Below are positions 47,860 through 55,146 of a DNA stretch of 64,000 bases, piece after piece. Under the pieces are notes generated by a model. The model did not search any database. It was not told the origin of the DNA and saw only the letters and a list, made by a program, of their open reading frames with translations. Source of the stretch: Verrucomicrobiota bacterium (GTDB lineage: Bacteria > Verrucomicrobiota > Verrucomicrobiia > Verrucomicrobiales > Akkermansiaceae); assembly GCA_017301995.1 (NCBI GenBank), contig JAFLEH010000001.1, positions 310,001-374,000 on the forward strand, given 5' to 3'. A program made the translations under genes and the position numbers. How positions within the stretch are numbered: the stretch's first letter is position 1; every line of letters begins with the position of its first letter.

Positions 47860-48602
47860 GCGCGTCCGCCCCGTTTCTGTCAGAATCCGAGCGCGAGCGC
47901 TACTCGTGGCAGATGACCGTGCCCGGCGTGGGCGAAGCGGGACAACTGCGCCTGAAGTCGTCCACCGTGCTGGTCTCCCGCTGCGGAGGAGTCGGCGGGT
48001 GCGCGGCCCAACAACTGGCGGCGGCCGGGGTGGGCCGGATCATTCTGCTCCACGGCGGCGAACTCACGCCCTCCGATCTGAACCGGCAGATTCTGATGAA
48101 CTCCGGGGCGCTTGGCACACCGCGGGCGGAATGCGCCGCCGCCCGCCTGCGCGAGATCAATCCGGAAATTGTTATCCTAACCGTAGCCGAACATCCGAAC
48201 GGGGAAAACACCGCCCGGCTTGCGGGAGAGGCGGACCTGATCATCAGCGCGGCTCCGCTGTTTGAGGAACGGCACGCGCTCCACCGCGCCGCCGCCGAGC
48301 GCGGCATCCCGTGCGTCGAAGCCGCCATGTATGGGATGGAGGGATATGTGACCGTAGTCCATCCGCCGCAGACCGCCCGCTATGAAGACTGGGTGCCGGA
48401 AAAGCCGGAATGGTGGACCCGGAGGTTTCCCGTTTTCGGGGCCGTCGCCGGCACCATCGGCTCGCTGGCGGCCGTCGAAGCGGTCAAGATCCTAACCGGA
48501 ATTGGCGATCCGCTCCACAACCGCTTGCTCGCGTTCGATTTCCTAACCGGCCATGTCCGCCAGGTGCGGATTCCGGGCCCGCAAGATTCCGATCCATCAT
48601 GA
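47856..48602 (+). CDS. E1-like ThiF/MoeB/HesA-family adenylyltransferase
   Basis: 248 residues. Opening SERERYSWQMTVPGVGEAGQ, nucleotide loop RCGGVGGCAAQQLAAAGVGR (42-61), HGGELTPSDLNRQILMN with the conserved Asn-Arg-Gln (76-78), and FGAVAGTIGSLAAVEAVKIL near the end. The family activates the C-terminal Gly of a ubiquitin-like sulfur carrier (ThiS, MoaD) or another carboxylate with ATP. The two CxxC zinc pairs of MoeB/ThiF are missing: the region RYEDWVPEKPEWWTRRFPVF has none. There is no ubiquitin-like gene nearby. Start and stop overlap the neighbours by 4 bases, so it belongs to the transporter operon. Confidence 0.85.
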   Translation: MSASAPFLSESERERYSWQMTVPGVGEAGQLRLKSSTVLVSRCGGVGGCAAQQLAAAGVGRIILLHGGELTPSDLNRQILMNSGALGTPRAECAAARLREINPEIVILTVAEHPNGENTARLAGEADLIISAAPLFEERHALHRAAAERGIPCVEAAMYGMEGYVTVVHPPQTARYEDWVPEKPEWWTRRFPVFGAVAGTIGSLAAVEAVKILTGIGDPLHNRLLAFDFLTGHVRQVRIPGPQDSDPS

Positions 48603-49669
48603 AAACGATTGTATTTCCGCTGCTCGCCGCTTTCTCCGTAGCCGGTGCCTGCGAGGTTCCGGTTTTCCGCTTCGCGCTCGAACGGTGGCCATCCGAGCCC
48701 CTCACGCTCGAAATCGCCGCCGACGGCCCCGGCGGCCCGGATGGCGAGGCCGCCCTGCGCCACCTCCGCAACCAGTTTCCGGGCGAGGTTCCCTCCAACC
48801 TGACCCTCCGTTTCACCGCTCCCGAGATTCCCGGCGACCCGCGGGTTCTCATGCGTCTCCGCTCGCCAAACGGAAGCTCGCCGGACACCCCGCCGTGGTG
48901 GCAGGGCATGATGACCGAGACCAACGCCCGCAATCTAACCCACTCGCCGCTCCGTGCCCGGATCGCCGACGAAATCCTCGATGGAGCCTCCGCCGTGTGG
49001 GTGATCGTTTCCCAGGGAAATCCCGAGTCCGACGCCCGCGCGCTGGAGCTTGTCAACAAGGGCATCACGCGTGCGATGCAAACGCTCAAGCTCCCCAGCG
49101 GGGTCATCGAACCACAGGACGCGGCGCGCAAACTCGCCATGTTCCCCACCGCCACCATGGACGATGTGCTGCGAACCACCCTGCCGCTGCGCATCCGCTT
49201 CCAGGCGGAAATCCTCAAGCACGATGACGAAAACGAAGTCATCCTCCGTGAACTGTTGGCAAAGATCGCTCCCAACGCGCCAGCGGGCGAGGCGCTCGTC
49301 GCGCCGGTCTTCGGCCGCGGCCGGGTGCTCCCTCCGGCTCCCGCCAGCGTGGTGGGCGAAGACGGCGTGTTCCAAGGCTGCGCCTATCTGTGCGGTGCCT
49401 GCGCCTGCATGGTGAAACAACAGAACCCGGGGTTCGACCTGCCCTTCCGCATCGATTGGAACAATCGCCTCAAACCCCACATCGTCGCGGTCGATCGCGG
49501 ACCGGCCGGAAATCCCCCCGAAGTCGTGGAATACGGAACGCGGCCCCCATCCACGCCCGCCTCGGATGCGGACCGGCCGAAGCCACCATGGAGGGTTCCG
49601 CTCGTCGCGGGGATCGCGGCGCTGATCGCCCTGCTGGCATTCGTTCTGATCCGCGGAAAATTCCGATGA
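48599..49669 (+). CDS. Membrane-anchored protein with CEVPVFRFALERW and CxxxCGACAC motifs
   Basis: 356 residues from the ATG at 48599 (ATGA overlap). A signal peptide ends before ACEVPVFRFALERWPSE (17-33), a motif I recall at the mature N-terminus of uncharacterised planctomycete and verrucomicrobial exported proteins. The middle has WVIVSQGNPESDARALELVN, and the cysteine cluster CAYLCGACACMVKQQNPG begins at Cys261 (Cys261, 265, 268, 270). A C-terminal membrane helix (VAGIAALIALLAFVLIRG) anchors it with the cysteines outside. Function unknown; the cluster could hold a metal or form a redox site. It ends the five-gene operon. Confidence 0.75.
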   Translation: MKTIVFPLLAAFSVAGACEVPVFRFALERWPSEPLTLEIAADGPGGPDGEAALRHLRNQFPGEVPSNLTLRFTAPEIPGDPRVLMRLRSPNGSSPDTPPWWQGMMTETNARNLTHSPLRARIADEILDGASAVWVIVSQGNPESDARALELVNKGITRAMQTLKLPSGVIEPQDAARKLAMFPTATMDDVLRTTLPLRIRFQAEILKHDDENEVILRELLAKIAPNAPAGEALVAPVFGRGRVLPPAPASVVGEDGVFQGCAYLCGACACMVKQQNPGFDLPFRIDWNNRLKPHIVAVDRGPAGNPPEVVEYGTRPPSTPASDADRPKPPWRVPLVAGIAALIALLAFVLIRGKFR

Positions 49670-49750
49670 CCGCGAAGCCGGAAACGAAGTCCGACGGTTC
49701 AATCCGGAATCCAGCCAAGGGCGGAATCTCCGATCATGGCAACCAGGTTA

Positions 49751-49761
49751 CGATTTTGTCA
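49751..49761 (+). promoter_or_regulatory. Copy of the CGATTTTGTCA operator-like 11-mer
   Basis: CGATTTTGTCA lies 70 bases before the transporter start, identical to 38207-38217 and the inverse of 38237-38247. Only one arm is present here. The gap 49670-49830 holds no gene. Confidence 0.3.
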
Positions 49762-49830
49762 CTTGGCAGTCGTTGGCACGGAACCCGTTTTGGGTGTGGC
49801 TTCACCGCCCCGTTAGGCTAAAAACACATC

Positions 49831-51171
49831 ATGGATGCAAACAGCGCCACCCCCGACCAGCACACGCCGGCATCCCGTTCGCGGGTTTCATCGGTGGTGG
49901 CAAGGATGCCCTATCCGGTTTTCGCGATTTACACCGCCCTGATCGCATTCACCGCCTACTCGGCCATGTACGCGTTCCGCAAGCCATTCACCGCCGCGGA
50001 ATATGGCGGGCAGTGGCTTTTCGGCACGACACTATCGCTTAAAGCTGCCCTCGTGGTCAGCCAGATTCTCGGATACACGGTTTCCAAATACATCGGCGTG
50101 AAGGTGTGCAGCGAGTTGAGCCCGGCAGCGAGGCGGGGCATGCTGGTTAGAGTGATCCTGGTGTCGCTTCTCGGTCTGCTGATCTTCGGACTGGTGCCCG
50201 GCGAATGGAAAGTGGCGGCCATTTTCCTCAGCGGTCTGCCTCTCGGTATGGTTTGGGGGATCGTGGTGTCTTTCCTGGAGGGCAGGCGGTGCTCGGACTT
50301 CGTGATGGCGGCGCTGTGTGGCTCATTCATCGTCTCGAGCGCCGTATCCAAGGATGTCGGGCGCTGGCTCATGCGCGACTGGCAGGTTCCCGAGAACTGG
50401 ATGCCCGCGGCCACGGGCGTCCTTTTCCTTCCCGCGTTTCTTCTGGCCGTTTGGCTGCTGGCCGCCCTCCCCCTGCCTAACAAGGATGACCAGGCGCTGC
50501 GCAAGCCGCGGAGCCCGATGGACAAGCAGGCCCGCAGGGCGTTTCTGAACCGTTTCGCTCCGGGGTTGCTGTTGCTTTTCGTGTTCTACTTCTTCCTGAT
50601 GGCCTTCCGGGATTTCCGCGACAACTACGGCGTGGAGATATTCCAGAGTCTCGGCTATGGCTCCGACCAAACCGGCCTATTCACCCGCGCCGAAACTCCC
50701 GTGGCTATTGGGTCGCTGATCGTCCTGGCTCTGCTCAACGCGGTGAAAAGCAACCGGATGGCGCTCATGCTGGCCTACGGGTTCATGATGCTGGGAATGG
50801 TGATCCTCTTTGGTTCGACCCTGGCGAAGAACCATCAGATGCTCGGCGGATTGGCATGGATGGTGGCGACCGGACTCGGAACCTATCTCGCCTTCGCGCC
50901 GATCAACGCGGTGCTTTTCGAACGGCTGATGGCGGCAAGCGGAAGCGTCGGCACCGCGGTTTTCGGCATCCAGCTCGCGGATGCGATCGGTTACACCGGA
51001 TCGGTCGTCGTCCAGCTCTACAAGGACCTCGGCAGCCCGAAGGAAACCCACCTCGCCTATTTCAGCCATTTCTCCCTGGCGATGGGCGTCGGCGGGTGCG
51101 TCCTCTCCGTGCTCGGGGCACTCTATTTCCATCGGGTGACCCGCCCTTCCCCTACACCGCCGGTCGAATGA
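49831..51171 (+). CDS. MFS transporter of the DUF5690 type, candidate phosphonate importer
   Basis: 446 residues, about twelve membrane helices. The first contains FAIYTALIAFTAYSAMYAFR followed by KPFTAAEYGG, as in GlpT/UhpT-like organophosphate transporters; RDFRDNYGVEIFQSLGYG and VATGLGTYLAFAPINAVLFE are further blocks typical of DUF5690. It is 92 bases upstream of the PhnA-PhnY-PhnW genes on the same strand, which supports uptake of 2-aminoethylphosphonate or phosphonoacetate. Transport specificity is inference. A GTTAG word occurs in the leader at 49812. Confidence 0.82.
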   Translation: MDANSATPDQHTPASRSRVSSVVARMPYPVFAIYTALIAFTAYSAMYAFRKPFTAAEYGGQWLFGTTLSLKAALVVSQILGYTVSKYIGVKVCSELSPAARRGMLVRVILVSLLGLLIFGLVPGEWKVAAIFLSGLPLGMVWGIVVSFLEGRRCSDFVMAALCGSFIVSSAVSKDVGRWLMRDWQVPENWMPAATGVLFLPAFLLAVWLLAALPLPNKDDQALRKPRSPMDKQARRAFLNRFAPGLLLLFVFYFFLMAFRDFRDNYGVEIFQSLGYGSDQTGLFTRAETPVAIGSLIVLALLNAVKSNRMALMLAYGFMMLGMVILFGSTLAKNHQMLGGLAWMVATGLGTYLAFAPINAVLFERLMAASGSVGTAVFGIQLADAIGYTGSVVVQLYKDLGSPKETHLAYFSHFSLAMGVGGCVLSVLGALYFHRVTRPSPTPPVE

Positions 51172-51192
51172 AACGCAAGACTTGCGAAATCG

Positions 51193-51214
51193 TCAGAAAA
51201 TATCGCGTTTCTGA
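51193..51214. promoter_or_regulatory. Inverted repeat upstream of phnA
   Basis: TCAGAAA (51193-51199) and TTTCTGA (51208-51214) form perfect 7-base arms around an 8-base spacer, 49 bases before the phnA start and flanked on both sides by AAATCG. Well placed as an operator for a dimeric regulator. Confidence 0.4.
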
Positions 51215-51263
51215 AATCGACTCCACCCAATCAATTCGGTAAGATTCAGACCTCGCCAGCACC

Positions 51264-52490
51264 ATGCCATTCACGATCAACCACCGCACTTACGCCACCT
51301 CCGCCCATCCCATCGCCGTGATCTGCCTCGACGGTTGCGCCGACGAATACCTCAGCACCGCCATCGCCCGCGGGATGATGCCGCGCCTCGCCGCCATGGC
51401 CAGGGACGGCTGGCGCGGCATGGTCCGGGGCGCGCTGCCCTCGTTCACCAACGTCAACAACACCTGCATCGTCACCGGCGTGCCGCCCAGAGTCCACGGG
51501 ATCTGCGGGAATTTCTTCCTCAACCCCGAAACCGGCGAGGAGGTGATGATGAACGGCCCGGAATACCGCCGCTGCGGCACCATTCTAACCGCCGCGGCCG
51601 ATGCCGGGCGCAAGGTGGCCTTCATCACCGCCAAGGAAAAACTCCGCACCGTGCTCGGCGACGGCGTCGTGGAACGCGGCGGCATCGTGTTTTCCTCGGA
51701 GAAAGTCGATGAGGCGAAAATGGCGACCCACGGCATCGACAACGCCATGGAGATCATCGGCAAGCCCCGCCCGGAGATCTACTCGGGCGACGCGTCGATC
51801 TACGTGCTCGAAGCCGGCGCCGCCCTCGCCGAACAGGGCGTGGCGGATTTCCTCTACCTATCCACCACCGATTTCATGCAACACAAGTTCGCGCCGGAAG
51901 CACCCGAGATCCTCGACTTCCACGCGAAAATCGATGCCGCCATCGGCCGCCTGCTGGACGCGGGCTGCACCGTCGTTCTAACCGCCGACCACGGGATGAA
52001 CGCGAAGAACGACGCTAGCGGAAATCCGAAGGTGATTTTCGTCGAGTCCCTGCTGCGCGACAAATTCGGCGACAATCTCCGCGTGATCTGCCCGATCACC
52101 GACCCCTACGTGGTCCATCACGGCGCGCTCGGCTCGCTGGTCATGGTCCATCTGGAGGACCCGTCCATCCGCCCGCAAGTCGCCGAATACCTCTTCGCCA
52201 TGGAAGGGGTCACCGAGGTCCTCACCCGCGAGCAGGCGGTGGACAAGCTCGAACTCGCCCCGGACCGGATCGGCGATCTGGTTGTTCTATCCGGACGCGA
52301 CTGGGTGCTCGGGAAATCCCCGGAGCACCACGACCTGAGCGTGCTGAAAGGCGGCCTGCGCTCGCATGGCGGCCGCTACGAGGAAATGGTCCCGCTCGTT
52401 CTATCCAAACCGCTCACCCCGGAACTCCGCCGCCTCGCCGAGGGCGACCCGCGCAATTTCGACGCGTTCTATTTCGCCTGCAACGCCTGA
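51264..52490 (+). CDS. phnA: Phosphonoacetate hydrolase
   Basis: 408 residues, alkaline-phosphatase superfamily. Visible zinc and nucleophile positions: D23 in CLDGCADEYL, Thr62 in SFTNVNNTCIVTG (nucleophile), D203 and H207 in TTDFMQHKF, D242-H243 in LTADHGMNAKND, and H368 in LRSHGGRYEEMVPL. It cleaves phosphonoacetate to acetate and phosphate. This phnA is unrelated to E. coli PhnA of the alkylphosphonate operon. The next two genes supply its substrate, so the order is final step first. No Shine-Dalgarno sequence precedes the ATG. Confidence 0.93.
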   Translation: MPFTINHRTYATSAHPIAVICLDGCADEYLSTAIARGMMPRLAAMARDGWRGMVRGALPSFTNVNNTCIVTGVPPRVHGICGNFFLNPETGEEVMMNGPEYRRCGTILTAAADAGRKVAFITAKEKLRTVLGDGVVERGGIVFSSEKVDEAKMATHGIDNAMEIIGKPRPEIYSGDASIYVLEAGAALAEQGVADFLYLSTTDFMQHKFAPEAPEILDFHAKIDAAIGRLLDAGCTVVLTADHGMNAKNDASGNPKVIFVESLLRDKFGDNLRVICPITDPYVVHHGALGSLVMVHLEDPSIRPQVAEYLFAMEGVTEVLTREQAVDKLELAPDRIGDLVVLSGRDWVLGKSPEHHDLSVLKGGLRSHGGRYEEMVPLVLSKPLTPELRRLAEGDPRNFDAFYFACNA

Positions 52491-52505
52491 ACCGCTTTCT
52501 CGCCC

Positions 52506-53936
52506 ATGACCTGGTCCCCCATCCACTGCCCCGCCTACATCGCCGGCCAAGCCGTCGAAACCGATTCGATCCTCGAAGTCCGCTACCCCTACGACGGCTC
52601 CCTAACCGGAACCACCGCCCTGGTCGGCCGCGAGCACCTCGATGCGGCGATCCGTGCCGCGCTCGACCCGTCCAACAAGACCCTCACCCGCCACGAGCGC
52701 TCCACCGTCCTGCGCAAGGCGGCCGGGTTGTTAGCCGACCGCCGCGAGGAGTTCGCGCGCCTCATCACCCGCGAAACCGGACTGTGCATGAAGGAATCCC
52801 GCTATGAAACGGCGCGCAGTTCGGACGTGCTGGAATTCGCCGCCATGGAGGCGCTGCGCGACGACGGCCAGATCTATTCCTGCGACATCAGCCCGATGGG
52901 CAAGGCCCGCCGGATCTTCACCACCCGCTACCCGATCAGCCTGGCGGCCGCGATCACCCCGTTCAACCACCCGCTCAACCAGGTGGCCCACAAGCTGGCC
53001 CCGGCCATCGCGTCCGGCGCGCCGGTCATTCTCAAGCCCTCCGAGCGCACGCCTCTAACCGCTCTGAAATTCGCCGCGCTGCTTTACGATGCCGGCCTGC
53101 CCGGTTGGATGCTCTCCATGTTCACCGGCACCGTGGACGAGGTCATCCACCCGATGATCGAGGACCCCCGCACCGAGGCGGTCACCTTCACCGGCTCGGT
53201 GGAAATCGGCAAGGCCATCGCCAAACGAGCGGGCTACAAGAAACTCTGCCTCGAACTCGGAGGAAACTCGCCGCTCATCGTGCTGGCCGACGCCGATCTC
53301 GACGTGGCCGCCAAGCTCGCCTGCGAAGGCTCGTTCCGCAACTCCGGCCAACGCTGCACCGCCGTGAAACGCATCCTCGTCGTCCCTGAAATCCGGGAGG
53401 CCTTCACCGCGAAGTTCGTCGAACTCGCGAAGACCTATCTCTGCGGCGATCCGGAAGACGAGGCCACCGTCGTCGGCACCGTGATCACCGAGGCGTCCGC
53501 GAAACTGCTGGAGCGCCGGGTCAACGACGCCGTCGCCATGGGCGCCACCGTGCTGCTAGGTGGCGGCCGCCGGGGCGCGCTGCTGGAACCCGCCATCCTA
53601 ACCAACGTCCCGCGCGAGGCGGAGGTGGTCGCCGAGGAAAGCTTCGGCCCGCTCGCCCCCATCGTCACCGTCCGGGATTTGGACGATGCCATCCGATATT
53701 ACAACTCCGGGCGTTTCGGCCTCAGCAGCGCGGTGGTCACCAACGATCTCGCCGCCGCGATGAAAGCCGCCAAAGAACTCAAAACCGGCACCACCAACAT
53801 CAACGAGGTCCCCGGCTACCGCCTCGAACACACCCCCTTCGGCGGCGTGCGCGACTCCGGCCTCGGCATCAAGGAGGGCGTCACGGAGTCCATGAAGTTC
53901 TATTCCCACGTGAAAACGTTCTCATTGCCCTGGTAA
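52506..53936 (+). CDS. phnY: Phosphonoacetaldehyde dehydrogenase
   Basis: 476 residues of the aldehyde dehydrogenase superfamily. Visible are TPFNHPLNQVAHKLAPAIAS (N154), FTGSVEIGKAIAKRAG, LELGGNSPLIVL with E250, and NSGQRCTAVKRI with catalytic C284. Between PhnA and PhnW it is best read as PhnY, oxidising phosphonoacetaldehyde to phosphonoacetate with NAD+. Only context separates it from other aldehyde dehydrogenases. 15 bases separate it from phnA. Confidence 0.92.
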   Translation: MTWSPIHCPAYIAGQAVETDSILEVRYPYDGSLTGTTALVGREHLDAAIRAALDPSNKTLTRHERSTVLRKAAGLLADRREEFARLITRETGLCMKESRYETARSSDVLEFAAMEALRDDGQIYSCDISPMGKARRIFTTRYPISLAAAITPFNHPLNQVAHKLAPAIASGAPVILKPSERTPLTALKFAALLYDAGLPGWMLSMFTGTVDEVIHPMIEDPRTEAVTFTGSVEIGKAIAKRAGYKKLCLELGGNSPLIVLADADLDVAAKLACEGSFRNSGQRCTAVKRILVVPEIREAFTAKFVELAKTYLCGDPEDEATVVGTVITEASAKLLERRVNDAVAMGATVLLGGGRRGALLEPAILTNVPREAEVVAEESFGPLAPIVTVRDLDDAIRYYNSGRFGLSSAVVTNDLAAAMKAAKELKTGTTNINEVPGYRLEHTPFGGVRDSGLGIKEGVTESMKFYSHVKTFSLPW

Positions 53937-53975
53937 CAGGATCCGACCGCCCCCATTTATCCAACACCAACTCCC

Positions 53976-55088
53976 ATGAACCTGGAAAATCCCTATCTGC
54001 TTCTAACCCCCGGCCCGCTTTCCACCTCTCCCACCGTCCGCCAGGCGATGCTGCGCGATTGGTGCACCTGGGATGACGACTACAACGTCGGCGTGGTTAC
54101 TCCGATCCGCGAGGGACTGGTGAAACTCGCCACCGCCACCCGTCCGCAGGATTACACCACCGTGCTGATGCAGGGCAGCGGCACGTTTTCCGTGGAAGCG
54201 ATGATCGGCACCGCCGTCCCGCGCGATGGCAAACTGCTCGTTCTCGCCAACGGAGAATACGGCAACCGACTCGGCCGCATCGCCATCACCCTCGGCATCG
54301 AAACCGTCATCCACGACTCCGGCGAACTGGCCCCGCCGGATCTATCCAAACTTGAGGCGGAACTCGCCGCGGATCCGTCTATCAGCCACGTCGTCGTCGT
54401 CCACAACGAGACCACCACCGGCATGCTCAATCCGCTGGAGGAGATCGCGACCATCGTCAAGGGGCACGGCCGGATCTTCCTCGTCGATTCGATGAGCGCC
54501 TTCGGCGGCATCCCGCTCGATGTCGCGGCGCTCGGCATTGATTTCCTCGTTTCCTCGGCCAACAAGTGCATCCAGGGCGTGCCGGGCTTCGGTTTTGTCA
54601 TCGCCCGCGTTGCCGAGTTGGAGAAATGCAAGGGCCGCTCACGCTCGGTCTCGCTGGACCTCTACGACCAATGGCAGGGAATGGAAAAAGGCAAGGGCAA
54701 GTGGCGCTTCACCTCGCCCACCCACGTCGTTAGGGCCTTCGCCCAGGCGATGAAGGAACTGGACGAGGAAGGCGGGATCGCCGCCCGCCACGCCCGCTAT
54801 TCGGAAAACCAGCGCCGCCTCGTCTCCGGCATGGAGCGGCTCGGCTTCGGCTGCATTCTGCCGCACGGACTCCACAGCCCGATCATCACCGGTTTCCACG
54901 ATCCCGCGTCGCCGGACTATCAGTTCCAACGGTTCTACGATCTCCTCAAACAGAAGGGCTTCGTGATCTATCCGGGCAAAGTCACCGGCGTCGATAGTTT
55001 CCGCATCGGCACCATCGGCCATGTGTTCCCGGAGGACATCGACCGGCTGATTGAGGCCGTGGGCGGCTCCATGTATTGGCAAGCCTGA
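53976..55088 (+). CDS. phnW: 2-aminoethylphosphonate--pyruvate transaminase
   Basis: 370 residues, class V PLP enzyme. It has [29 protein letters not shown] (typical of PhnW), [41 protein letters not shown] (D171), and [15 protein letters not shown] with PLP lysine K197. It moves the amino group of 2-aminoethylphosphonate to pyruvate, giving phosphonoacetaldehyde and alanine. No PhnX phosphonatase is present, so the route goes through PhnY and PhnA. Confidence 0.95.
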   Translation: MNLENPYLLLTPGPLSTSPTVRQAMLRDWCTWDDDYNVGVVTPIREGLVKLATATRPQDYTTVLMQGSGTFSVEAMIGTAVPRDGKLLVLANGEYGNRLGRIAITLGIETVIHDSGELAPPDLSKLEAELAADPSISHVVVVHNETTTGMLNPLEEIATIVKGHGRIFLVDSMSAFGGIPLDVAALGIDFLVSSANKCIQGVPGFGFVIARVAELEKCKGRSRSVSLDLYDQWQGMEKGKGKWRFTSPTHVVRAFAQAMKELDEEGGIAARHARYSENQRRLVSGMERLGFGCILPHGLHSPIITGFHDPASPDYQFQRFYDLLKQKGFVIYPGKVTGVDSFRIGTIGHVFPEDIDRLIEAVGGSMYWQA

Positions 55089-55146
55089 TAGTCCGCTCCA
55101 GCATCGCCCGTCCGTTTCCCAAGCCCGATCCGCCCGACCGCACAAT

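Noticed and set aside
49771..49795. Possible sigma-54 promoter (TTGGCACGG) before the MFS gene
   Set aside because: The -12 GC element is not at the required distance after the GG; only half the site is present.
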